Assembly (NCBI GenBank): GCA_033065855.1
Contig: JAVXUO010000149.1
Span: 21,001 to 85,000, forward strand
Reading direction: 5' to 3'
Source of the DNA: Escallonia rubra
Lineage: Eukaryota > Streptophyta > Magnoliopsida > Escalloniales > Escalloniaceae
DNA length: 64,000 nt
Every line of letters begins with the position of its first letter. Position 1 is the first letter of the stretch. A model generated the notes under the pieces. That model was given only the letters and a program-made list of their open reading frames with translations. It did not search any database and had not been told where the DNA came from. The position numbers and the translations under genes are program-made. Below, in pieces: positions 46,103-56,411 of the stretch.

Positions 46103-47941
46103 ATGAATAACAGGCTTCTTCAGTTATCTTCAATGGAGATTAGAGAGAGAAAGAGAGACGAGAGAGGATGCTTTATGATGCATCGTACAGTGGGAGTGTT
46201 GAGTCATTGAAAAAGTTAATGGAAGAAGATCGGCTCACCCTTGCCAGAATTTCAGTCACCAGCTTCAACGAAACACCATTGCATGTAGCCGCGATGCTAG
46301 GCCATGCAGCCTTTGCGAAGGCACTGGTGGGGTATCGGCCAAATCTCGTCAGGGAACTAGATTCTCAGGGCTGTTCTCCACTTCACTTGGCTTCTGCAAA
46401 CGGCTACATCGAGATGGTGAAGCTGTTGTTGGCGGAGGACTAAAGAGTCTGCCATGTTCGCGATCAGGACGGAAGGACTCCTCTTCATCTCGCGGTGATG
46501 AAGGGCCAAGGTGATGTTATAAAAGAGTTGATTTCGGCACAACAACAAGTCACGCGGTATACACTTGACGGCAGCAGTGAAACTATTTTACATTTATGCG
46601 TGAAACACAATCAATTGGAAGCGTTAAAGTGATTAGTGGAGTTGGGACGTGATCTTGCGAATGCACAAGATCACAATGGCAACACCATTTTACACACTGC
46701 AACTGCTCTGAAACAAATGGAGGTAAGTGATCAAACCGTATAAATTGGACTATTATTAGCCTTTAAGTTATAGCACTTCTTTCTTTTTCACTAGCTTATG
46801 AGAGTAACGAACTGAATGCAGTCAGAGAACCTCCCGTTGTGAGAGTAAACGCATTGAATGCGAATGGTTTTACAGCTCTGGATTTCATACAACACATGCC
46901 AAGGGATATGAAATCCGTAGATATTCGTGATTTGCTTGTCGCAGCCGGAGCTCAAAGAGCCAAAGACTTGCCTCCAGAATCACGCGCCACCAACCCAGCA
47001 ACTAAAGGAGATGATCACGGTAACGGGGTAACCTCATTTGTACTGTACGATCACAAGGCATTACTGCCACATTGTCCATCTTTGCTACACAGCAGAATCA
47101 CAAAGCGTGCTTGCATTGGTGGAAAAAGATGCACAAAGTCACGATGAATCGCTCGAAGAAGCGGCACACTTGGCTGGAAAGGAAGTATGATTCCTTATTG
47201 ATAGCTGCAACACTTATTGCAACTATGGCTTATCAAGCCGCCATTAACCCCTCTGGTGGTCTTTGGCAAGAAGATCAGACGTTTGTTTTTGAAGGCAATA
47301 GGAATATAACTTTCTATGCCGGGACATCTGTAATGGCCGCTAACTATCCCGGCGTCTACGAGACATTCTGGAGCTACAACACGTCGCCTTTCGTTGCTGC
47401 TCTGAGCACAGTCCTTCTGCTTGTGAGCGGCCTACCATTGAAACGAAGAATTTTCGCGTGGCTCCTCATGGCGATAATGTGGGTGGCAATGACATTCATG
47501 GCACTCACGTACCTAATCTCAATGACAGCCGTTACACCTGGGAATAGCTACGAATCAATGATTGAGGAATGGTCATATAAGATGTTGATACACGTGAGGG
47601 AGCGTTGTAAATCTGACTTGTGCAAAGTGGATTTGAGTTCTCTCATATTTCTTGTGTTTTCTTATTTGGTTATCGTGGTCTATACATATTTATCTAGAGC
47701 GATTTCGTAACATAAGAAATTCAACTCCATGTGGGAGCCAATCGTCAAGATGGTTCAAAAATCAGTATGGATATGGTTTGCAGTGGTAGGTGTTATTTTG
47801 GCGGTGCATAGTTGCCGCTTCCTCATGTGGATCACAGGGACCTTTCGCCATTTTCTAAAGAATAGGGTTTCTTCCCTAAGATCTCATGGACAAAGTAGCG
47901 TTAATTTCTTCTTGCCTTCTCCATTGTTTGTGTGCACCTGA
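46103..47941 (+). pseudogene. Gene G: ankyrin/PGG pseudogene
   Basis: Exon 1 is 46103-46722. The leader ATG is out of frame; the MLYDAS ATG at 46168 is in frame but meets TAA at 46441 and TGA at 46629. Exon 2 starts near 46822 and has lost the TMKYLLRE codons at its 5-prime edge. A 5-base insertion near 47112 shifts the frame. The PGG core (NPSGGLWQED, where PPGG has become PSGG) is open at 47140-47580. A 130-base LTR-type insertion (47583-47712) interrupts it, and the last segment (MWEPIVKM...) runs to 47941. It is closest to D in exon 2. Confidence 0.85.
47583..47712. mobile_element. Small solo LTR (TRIM-like fossil)
   Basis: A 130-base TG...CA sequence (TGTTGATACACGTGAG at the left, TTTCGTAACA at the right) is flanked by a perfect 5-base duplication TAAGA (47578-47582, 47713-47717). 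Gene D shows the uninterrupted exon. The size fits a terminal-repeat retrotransposon in miniature. It looks whole as a solo LTR; exact target duplication suggests moderate or young age. Confidence 0.75.
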
Positions 47942-48297
47942 GAGAGGTCACTGGCATCTCCATCCGGTGAGTTAGGCCACTAGTCGAACCGCGTGCATGC
48001 TTTGTACATTATCTTCCCTCTAGATGTTCTTCATTTTGTTCGTTTGTTGTAGAATGTGATTTCCATGCAAGGTTTTGAATTCACCCCCGTTCTTTCCACA
48101 AAAATGGTGCAACAAAAAATGGAAAGAATCGAGGAGCAAGTTTATGTGTGAACGTATTTCTCTAGAATTCTTTGTGCTTGAAAGGACATGCCCATACGAG
48201 AACTGATAATCATCTCAAAAGAAAAGTACATACAGAAAAAAGTGATTAGGGTGGAACTCAGACCAAAGTCAAGCAAGGCAAAAGAAACAAATAAAGG
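47942..48297. other. 3-prime flank of G
   Basis: This matches 33440-33840 downstream of D (GAGGTCACTGGC.TCTCCATCCGG, then ATTTTGTTCG). It is probably old 3-prime UTR and is interrupted at 48304 by the hAT-like element. Confidence 0.6.
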
Positions 48298-48303
48298 ACA
48301 CTA

Positions 48304-49921
48304 ATAAGAGGTGTCAAAAGGCCGGGCTTGGGCCGGCCCAGCCCAGGCCCAGAGGGCCAAAAATGGGCCTGGTCATACAGGGCTTCGGGCCTGGGAAATC
48401 CGGCCCGGCTCAAGGCTGGGAAATCCAAGCCATGTCCAAGCCCTAGGCCCTAACTTTAGGGCCGCGCCCGGACTTATTATTATTTTTTTATATTCCTGTT
48501 TTGTTTTGCGAAAATATTAACACACGAAATAAATTTTTTGATAGGTCTTCCTCTTTTTATCCGGACTTGGGACCGGTTGCTTGTAATTTTGAGAAAACAA
48601 GAATGATTAGCAATTGATTAGTTAAGCATTTTCATCTAATCCATCTGCTCTTACTCTTTTATCAAGCATTTTGCATTTTGTCTTGACAATTCCTCTTCTA
48701 TTCATCCTACTGCCTTTTTATTTCGTATTATCTCCAGAAATGAGAGCATGCTATCAGCTTCTCCCAGGTGGAGATCAAGCAGTGTGCTGCTAGCCTCCTC
48801 TGAAAAACATCTGTGAACGTATAATGGGATTCATCTTTTACACACCAGCTCGTAGTTCATCCTGCAAATTTTGATACACTTTAGCATGTAACTTGACCAT
48901 AATCCTTAGTATCATCTATTTTCACGCCTTGTTCCGTACGCTCACTTTTCTCGTTTAAAAGTACATTAGCAACAAAACATAAATTTCTTAACAACAAACG
49001 AGAGCATGAAAAAGCATAACATGTTGTCGAAATTAGCATTCCCATAATAATAAGAATAGTATTGCGATACTATCCGTCAATACAATTCCTCGAGAAATAT
49101 ATGCAACACAACAAAAAAAAAATGAAAAAAATGTGCACTATTCAGCTCAATACAATGGCCAAATGGCTTTTGGCTGACTGAAAATTTCTAGAATTGACTG
49201 ATTTTCCCGTCTGCAAAATTACTTTTGAGGCTATGCATGAGTTACATAATTAATGGCATTTAAATTCTCAATACAATGACATTCAAAATTCACAATCAGC
49301 GATTTCAGACAAGAAGAAGAAACTAAGTAAACAATTATTAGAAGCTCATATGTTGAGAGTAAGCTTAGACCTAAGGTAACAGAAATTTCAAAAGCATATT
49401 GTTGCTTTAGACCTACATGAGCAACAAATAATTCAATATTTGTCAGGACTGCAAATTAATAGTGAAAGGGCATAGAAGTCAATATTGTGTATAAGAAAAT
49501 GATTTACGCCTATCTAGTGAGTTATATCCTTGGTATCTTTGCGTTGCTTCACTTGTAATTACGAATCAAAGAAGTACCTTTACCAGAAGCCAAAAAGGGA
49601 TAAAAAAGCAAGTACAATTAGTTGAAGGGTTCCAATAAAAAAAAACAAAAAGTAGTCAAAAACTGGCCTTGAAAAAGGCCAGAAATAGGGCAAAAAAACA
49701 GGGCCAAAACCAGGCCAGGCCCTAAAAAACGAGCCAGTTTTGGGCCAACCTGTTTTTTAAGGCTTGACCCATGCCTTTTTAGGGCCGGGCCGGGCTGGAT
49801 TTTCTTGGACAAAAATAAGGCCTAGCCCTAGGCCCTATGTGTTTGGGCCGACACTCTGCACAAAGAGGGCCGGGCCAATCCGGGCCAGCTCGCGGTCGGC
49901 CTGAGCCTTTTGACATCTCTA
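48304..49921. mobile_element. hAT-like non-autonomous element with GC-rich ends
   Basis: The ends are TAAGAGGTGTCAAAAGGC and its complement-like GCCTTTTGACATCTCTA. Subterminal regions are dense in GGCC, GGGCC and CCGGGCC, about 170 bases on each side, and the interior is AT-rich with no transposase. Flanks share ACACTA (48298-48303, 49922-49927); 6 of 8 bases match if an 8-base hAT duplication is assumed. The flank of gene D near 33840 carries the empty site (GGACGCTACCCA). Confidence 0.7.
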
Positions 49922-50699
49922 ACACTACCTAAAGAACTTAGACGGTATAAACAAGAGGCTTTTGCTATGACCATGCATTATCAACGAAGAAATGCATATG
50001 TTAAGCATGCTACGACTCACGAGAGTCAAAATTAGGGCTGAAAAGCAATAGTCAAAACGAAACCTTTCAATTCTGAAGCAGTTTACATTGCAACTGCATG
50101 TAAATGGGAATAGTGTTATATAAACTAATCCTGTGATTTGCGGGCCGCAACACCCATCGCATCGAGTCACTAATTCCATTTGGGAGGTGCGAATTGACTT
50201 TTGGCTTGATTCTATAGTTTGGTGCGATTGTTCCTATTTATTTTGTAAGGTGATATTATTGATTTATATTATACTCTATATTATTATGTGTAAGAAATTG
50301 TGATTCTATTCAAAAAATATTTGTAAAAGGATTTATATCCAACACTTTTTCCTTAACTAATGCTACACCTTAAGCCAATAAAGTTCGTGAATTGTGACCA
50401 AGTAGTAGTCCAACGCAAAATTGAAGTCAGGCCTTAGACGGGTTGAGAATCTACAGATGATGACCAAGAAAAAGTCAAAAGAATATGCTGAGCTGAATCA
50501 CTTACAAACCATCTGTTACTGTTATTCAGTTTTATTTTATCTTTTATCTAGCATACATATTTTGTATCATTAATATTCACATTATCTCAATTTAACTGAA
50601 CACAAAGACATGGTTGTTTGGAAGCAAAAAAAAACAAATGGTTTTTTAACGTTGAATGCTAGCTGCTGTGAGAGAATGAGTCAGGTATTAAATGCTGAT
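49922..50699. other. Non-coding, with LTR-like fragment and dispersed-repeat piece
   Basis: About 50205-50346 is the reverse-complement relative of the LTR-like fragment at 40631. 50520-50695 is the middle part of the dispersed repeat, ending where the LINE remnant begins. No gene. Confidence 0.5.
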
Positions 50700-51720
50700 C
50701 AAGTCCCCAGGATTTTTTAGCCTGGATTCCAAACAAATCTGGAAATTTTTTGGCCAAATCCGCTTATCTGTTTGCCAATCAATGTCGATTCCAATCTGAA
50801 CATCAATCTGACCAACAGTTTTGGAAAAAACTTTGGAAAGCCAAAATCCGGGAAAGACACAAAATTCTTATCTGGCGTATAGCTTGGAATATCCTCCCTG
50901 TTCGCAAGAAAATCCAATCTTTTCTCCCTGATATCGATACCAGATGCCCCCTCTGCAACTCAAAAGAAGTGTCCTTATCCCACATCTTCCTTACTTGCCC
51001 TATGACTCGAGCTCTCTGGATTGCATCTCCTGAAAACTTATGTCCGCCTCCCCTACCAAACCTTATGCACTCTGGTTCCAACCTTGCTTTCAAGGACTAC
51101 ACCATCCAATGGCTCTCTTCTATCTGAACCCCTCCTCTTCACATTGGCAATGATCCTAACATTAGACATTGCTACACTCTTTTTGCTTCTACAGTTATGG
51201 ATATTTTATGGAAATGCAGAAATTTATTGGTTTTTCAAAATTGGAAAATCAATATCTCGGAAGTATCGAAACAGATCCTGCAGACTTATCAAAGCTACAG
51301 AAAGGCCATCATCTCTCCTTCAACTTCTGGAATTCCTTCCTCTGTCAGCGTCAATACCCCCCTCCACTGGCACCGTATCAACTTCGATGCTGCAGTACGG
51401 GATTCCAAATCCTTCCAAGCTGCTATTGTTCGTGATCACAATGATAATATCATCTCTGCTCAAACCGCTTCTAACGATTCTACAGAGCTGAACCAGCAGA
51501 AGCACTAGCAAGTTTACTTGCAATTGATCTTGCCTAGAGAAACAACTGTACCCACATTATCCTTGAAGGGGATGCGCAAGAAGTTGTAAATTGGCTCAAT
51601 CACCAAGATCAACTACCTCACTGGCAAACTTAATTCTTAATTCTTTTGTTTGCTGGAATGTTTTAAAAGTCCCTAGATTTGTAAATAGTCTCGCCCATAA
51701 CCTAGCTATATTGATTAGGT
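50700..51720 (+). mobile_element. LINE 3-prime remnant: RT zinc-binding domain plus RNase H
   Basis: 50711-51127 reads WIPNKSGNFLAKSAYL, then WKKLWKAKIRERHKILIWR, then CPLCNSKE...SHIFLTCP. This is the reverse-transcriptase zinc-binding domain (zf-RVT) found at the end of plant LINE polyproteins and LINE-derived genes. About 51330-51610 encodes a plant RNase H of RVT_3 type: NFDAAV, EALASLLAIDLA, LEGDAQEVVNWL. The acidic residues expected for catalysis are visible. The two domains lie in different frames and the RNase H part has an in-frame stop near 51534. No RT core or endonuclease is present, so the element is 5-prime-truncated. No clear poly(A) was found. Confidence 0.8.
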
Positions 51721-51913
51721 AGAGTTTTAGAATGATTAGAATTAATTTTTAAATTAATTTTTTCTTCTAAATCAAAAGTATTATTTTCGTTTTTTATTTA
51801 TATGAGTTTTATATTCATATTAGAGAGTAGTTTTGAGATATCATAGTCAATATTAAGTCCTAATAAGTTAGTATAATGATAAAGTAGAGTTCTAGAATGA
51901 TTAGAATTAGTTT
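51721..51913. other. Short direct repeats beside Mutator-like element 4
   Basis: A phrase around AGGTAGAGTTTTAGAATGAT recurs near 51716, 51884 and 53270. These copies give an unbroken version of the insertion site of element 4. Confidence 0.5.
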
Positions 51914-53199
51914 GGGCTAATTACACATATGTTCCTGAGGTTAGGGGTAATTACAGTCAAGGACACTAAGTTTCAAAATATATCAGACGTGTCCTTCAAT
52001 TGTTAATCTGTTAAAAAATCGTTCATTTTTACTGATGTCAGTGGTACGTATTTTTAAAATACCAATACTACCCTTATTTGGTAGATACGTTATATATAGG
52101 TTTAGACCCAATTTTTGTTCAAATTAGGATTTGAAACCCTAATTCTCCATCTCTTCCAACTTCGCACCAATCCTTCTCCCAATCGAGATAGAAGATATGT
52201 AGAGTTCATAAATATAAATTAACCCTAAATCAGCCACAAAATCAACCCTAAATCAGTCGCAACGCTCCCATCGCCGGCGACGTTGCCGCAACCCAACAAA
52301 TCAGCTGCAAAATCAACAAGCGCGGGGCTTCCATCTCCTTCCATGAGCGCCAATTACACCACCCCCATGACCACGGGCTCCAGCTCCACGTACAACTACA
52401 ACAAGGACTCGTGGAAATCCTCCGTCTCCAGCCGGGCTTCCTTCTCTTCCCTCCGCGACTCCCTACAGGAAAATTCTCACGTTTACGCCTTCTCAGAAAT
52501 CTCCTTCGCCACCAACAACTTCCTCGCCAAACGCCACTACTCCTCCTCCTCCGCCGCCTCCTGGCGATGCTGCATCCGCGATGCCGACATCATCGTCTTC
52601 TAGCGCAAACTTCGCTGCCAAATCGACACCTCAGAGCTACAAGCAAAACTCTCCCTCATCTGCAAGAGCCATTACTCTAGCATTATCAAGCATAAAGGTG
52701 CGTCCACGTCCGTCACCTACATCTACCTGGTGTACGACTACATTCACGGCACCAATTTTGCCGATTGCCTAAGAAACCCTGGAAACCCAAAAAGATAAAA
52801 GAACATAGAAATTTTCAGATTGCAATTGTAAATTTGATTTTAAAAAAAATAAAAGATTAAGGATTGATGCATTTTAGTTAGTTTTAGCAATTGATTGTGG
52901 TGGTTTTTGGATTTGGTAGATGGAGGTGTTGGTGGCATTAGCTTTGTTGGTTGTGGTTGGAGTTGCTGGGGAAAATGATAGAGAGTAGAGTTACATGTTG
53001 GAAAAAGAGATTAAGGAAGAGAGGAATGAATGGCATTTGTAAATTAGATTTCAAAGTTAGGGTAATTTGGTCTTTTCATTTCAAAACGTCATGTATAACG
53101 ATTTTTCGTTGGGTCAACGGACATAAGTGTTATTTGTCCAAACTATTGTCCTTACCTGTAATTATTCCCTAACTTCAGGGACATATGTGTAATTAACCC
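51914..53199. mobile_element. Mutator-like element 4 (Pack-MULE) carrying a LysM-kinase fragment
   Basis: The inverted ends are GGGCTAATTACACATATGT and, on the complement, GGGTTAATTACACATATGT. A perfect 9-base target duplication AATTAGTTT flanks it (51905-51913, 53200-53208). The length is 1286 bases with no transposase. The interior holds a captured host coding segment (52283-52799) with GC content well above its flanks, then AT-rich sequence to the right end. It is the clearest gene-capturing element in the window. Confidence 0.88.
52283..52799 (+). pseudogene. Captured fragment of a LysM receptor-like kinase (LYK type)
   Basis: The reading is SSRASFSSLRDSLQENSHVY, then FSEISFATNNFLAKRH, WRCCIRDADIIVF, a stop at 52601-52603, then RKLRCQIDTSELQAKLSLIC, IYLVYDYIHGTNFADCLRNP. 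This matches, from memory, the juxtamembrane region and N-lobe of a plant LYK-family kinase, where the arginine-rich phrase follows VFQ; here a CAG-like codon is TAG. The LysM ectodomain, transmembrane helix and catalytic loop are absent. The ATG at 52283 is not the parent gene's start. It lies on the plus strand within element 4. It is unlikely to make an active kinase. Confidence 0.75.
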
Positions 53200-53378
53200 A
53201 ATTAGTTTTTATAAACTTTTAAGGACGTAAAAATAAAAAAAAGAAGTCTTAACACATTAGTATATTGATTAGGTAGAATTTTAAAATGATTAGAATTAGG
53301 TTTTAAAGTAAATACAACTTACTAATATATAAATTAATTGATCTTAAAATAAGGATATGATGACGTGTCATACAAAAA
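53200..53378. other. Spacer between two Mutator-like elements
   Basis: AT-rich sequence containing the target duplication of element 4 and one more AGGTAGAATTTTAAAATGAT repeat. No gene. Confidence 0.5.
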
Positions 53379-53774
53379 GGGTTAATTACAAAACTGTCCC
53401 CTGAAGTTTACACGTTTTTGCACTTTGCCCCCCGTGTTTACAACTTTTGTAATAGTGTCCCCCGAGGTTGACAAAACCATTTCAAACAGCTCCAAAATTG
53501 GACGTCCGTTAAGTCGTCATGTGTGGTGCACATGCCATTTTGGCATGGGCAAATTTGTAATTTTGCCTTCCCCATCTTCCCCACCACTGTGTCCATCTCT
53601 CTCTCTCTCTCTCTCTCTGTGTTCCCCTTCCCCATCTTCCCCACCACAATCAGAACTGAATCCGAGCCAGCCTTGTACTTGAATACTGCAAATATGCCAA
53701 AAATCTTGTATCAGATCATGCAAATGCATTCACTTTCATTAAAAAAACCATTCTTGCAATCTGTGGTTACTTAC

Positions 53775-53940
53775 CAAGCGTATCATTGACTTGAAAGCGA
53801 TTTCGTTCAGCCCAGTGGTTGTAGTCCTCAGAAGGCTTGAGGACCCAACCCTTTCTCCCACCAATATGGAATACATAAGCTTGAGATGAGCAGAGAAAAC
53901 CCATCATCAAGACTCCTGAAAAAATGCTAAACAGTGACAT
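53775..53940 (-). pseudogene. Captured first exon of an early-nodulin-like phytocyanin
   Basis: Read on the minus strand from ATG at 53940: MSLFSIFSGVLMMGFLCSSQ is a signal peptide, followed by AYVFHIGGRKGWVLKP, EDYNHWAERNRFQVNDTL, then a splice donor G|GTAAGT (53774 downward). The GW and YNHWAERNRF motifs mark the plastocyanin-like domain of ENODL/uclacyanin proteins. The exon ends at the place where this family usually has its single intron. The second exon is absent, so the copper-site region and GPI tail are missing. It sits inside Mutator-like element 5 with part of the intron. Confidence 0.8.
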
Positions 53941-54091
53941 ATTTAGACTCCATTCTTTTGTGACAAACCCTAGGAGGTAAAGAAATTAGAATCTCAAAGA
54001 TTTGTGGTGAAGTTCAGGATTAGAGAGGAATAGAGAGAAGGGGATGGGAAGTGAGGGTGGATTGGGCTCATATATAAGGAGTGTATGAGGT

Positions 54092-54271
54092 TAATTACCG
54101 TTGTGAGATTGATGAAATCATGTAAAGGCTTGGCTGGAAAGTTGTGCTGGTGATGACTTGGATATTGCAGCGGAACAGCATGTCCACGATGCGAATGCCG
54201 CCGCCTTGATCGAAGTCTCGCCGGAAGAGCTCGCGGTAGATGTAGCCACGGCTGAGGATTCCGACAAGGTT
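54092..54271 (-). pseudogene. Captured coding-like fragment, unrecognised
   Basis: On the minus strand this reads [20 protein letters not shown], then [18 protein letters not shown]. The codon pattern is GC-rich and unlike the flanking DNA, which suggests real coding origin. I do not recognise the protein. It could also be a continuation of some other captured gene. Confidence 0.35.
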
Positions 54272-54562
54272 TCATAGTTATCCATTAGAAAGCGTGGACC
54301 AAGGTCTTTTGTGTCTGAACCTGGACACGCTGCCGAGCCGTGGGGGGACCTGCACTGCAATGAATCTCCCGTGTCATCTTCTTAAATCCGGATAATATAA
54401 ATTCTGCATTTTGCCACTCTTTCTTCTTAGAATTATGCACTCACTCACTCCTGTTACTCACCTAATTCATCCCCAATCGACCCAATCAAATCCCTCACAC
54501 ACACATACACACACAAACATCGTATACAAAAACCCAGTTCATATATATAGTTTGTTTGAAAA

Positions 54563-54754
54563 ATGGCGACTCTGTTTGCTTCCCCGACGGTACAAACGAC
54601 CACCATACGCCACTGCCGGCAGAACTATTTCTCACCTGATTCGGCTTCAGCTGCGTTTATCTCCAACTCGTCCACTAAGCCTCTGCTCCCAGCATTACTT
54701 TCTCACCGCTCCAGCTTTCTCAACCCATCACCCTCGTTAAACCCAAAAGTCTAA
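54563..54754 (+). pseudogene. Captured 5-prime gene end with plastid-transit-like N terminus
   Basis: A 63-codon frame starts MATLFASPTVQTTTIRHCRQ and continues with many S, T, A and R residues and few acidic ones, as in chloroplast transit peptides. A TATA-like ATATATATAG lies about 25 bases upstream. It ends shortly before the right inverted end of element 5. The parent gene is not identified. Confidence 0.45.
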
Positions 54755-55054
54755 TGGGAACAGAGAGAGAGAGATAGAGATTAAACCCCAAGTCTAATGG
54801 GAACAGAGAGAGAGATGAACACAGTGGTGGGGAAGATGGGGAAGGGGAAATTACAAATTTGCCCATGCCAAAATGGCATGTGCATCGCACATGACGACTT
54901 AAAGTCCAAAATTGGACGGACGTCCAATTTTGGAGCTGTTTGAAATGATTTTATCAACCTCGGAGGACACTATTGCAAAAGTTGTAAACACGGGGGGTAA
55001 AGTGCAAAAACGTGTAAACCTCAGGAGACAGTTTTGTAATTAACCCTACAAAAA

Positions 55055-56411
55055 AACAATAATGTGTCACGCAAAGAAGCTATCAATACTTTTCTCGCTT
55101 TGCTTATTATATATTATATAAATGTAATTCCGTTTGAGAAATAAAAATCAGCATTGAATTATTAGTGGTTAGTGGTAAGCTAGCGCTGGATGATATGAAA
55201 AGACAATTTAAAAGATCAAAGTAGACTTCATTCACGTATCCCTTCCAGGCTATGATGAATCTTTTTCCTTAGCTTAACGTGACGTAATAGTGTACGTAAT
55301 AGTTTGTAAAAGAATTAATCTCTAAAGATTATTCAAGTGCGACATAAAAGAGTGGTTGATGGACCTGTGCAAATGAACGAGATGAGATTAGAAATGGGCC
55401 ATTCGCCCAAACAAGCAGTTTTTAAATAATTTCATAAGATTGAAATGCCTAACAATTTTTCAACATTAAATTTTCAACAATGATTTTTCTAGCTCTTCTG
55501 TACCGTTTACTTTGTCTTGGAGTTTTGCTTGGGGGTGCTCAATATCACATTTGCATTATCGTCATGTAATAGATTAACAATTTCATCTTCAGCAACTGTC
55601 TTGGTTCTTTTTCTTGCATCTTTTTTTTTTTTTTTACTTTTTGGTTGTGCTTCATTTGCGAAGATGTCATGGTTGTCTTCACCAATAAACATAAATGTGC
55701 AATAGATGAATGATTTTAAATATTTGCCTTTGCCATCATGTACAAAAAAGGAATCATCTTATTTTTAACAAAATGAATTGAAATGCTCTAATAAGCAACA
55801 ATTTTAACAATATAAAAATAGTATTTACCATTCAAAGTTGTTTATGCCCAAAATTTGGAGTACTCTTTAATTCAGTTATCGTCATGGGGAAAATTTTGAA
55901 ATATGATAAACCCTAGTTAATGAACTCGTGCAAATGCACGGGCTGTGCTTAAAGTGGACCTCTTTTTTTTTTTCCCCGATGATTTTAGATTTGCAAGTTA
56001 TATGACTCGTCGATAGTGAACCTCTCTTGTGACCTAATAAGCCACGATAAAATGAATAAAGTCATAAAATATAAATTACGTTCAAAGTACAAACAAATAA
56101 CTTTTATATATTATCTTTACATTTTTAACATAACAGAGATCAAAGGAAATAACAATAGTGGATCTGTTTATAAGCTTCAAAATGTGTAGTCGATGTTTAA
56201 CACATACCGAATGTAGGATCCTTTGATGTCTAATCTCGTGAATGTGGTTCTCCACATGCCCAAGACATCAAATATAACTATGAAAGTTTCGATCAAGATC
56301 CTCATGCACATGGTATGCTTTCTGACCAGTAGCTTCTATATATAGGCATCTCGTTAAGCTCTCTTGCTAAATTATCCTACGGAGCGTGTAAAAAGGTGGG
56401 CATGGGAATTA
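55055..56411. repeat. Dispersed 2-2.4 kb repeat, partial copy
   Basis: It runs from TGTAATTCCGTTTGAGAAAT (55123) through a degraded hairpin start (55352) and the TTTGCTTGGGGGTGCTCAAT segment (55526). At 55913 CTAG starts the best-preserved hairpin phrase (cgtgcaaatgcacg). The segment near 55530 is an empty site for the solo LTR at 59956. 56110-56411 is unique and without a gene. Confidence 0.65.

Larger units (their letters stand above)
53379..55046. mobile_element. Mutator-like element 5 (Pack-MULE) carrying pieces of at least two or three genes
   Basis: The inverted ends exceed 200 bases, starting GGGTTAATTACAAAACTGTC; the right end is its complement. The flanking duplication is TACAAAAA, 8 bases (53371-53378, 55047-55054). 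The length is 1668 bases. Between the ends lie a minus-strand phytocyanin exon (53775-53940), an unrecognised minus-strand coding-like piece (54092-54271) and a plus-strand transit-peptide-like frame (54563-54754). A CT microsatellite (53598-53618) sits just inside the left end and a GA stretch inside the right. Confidence 0.87.
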
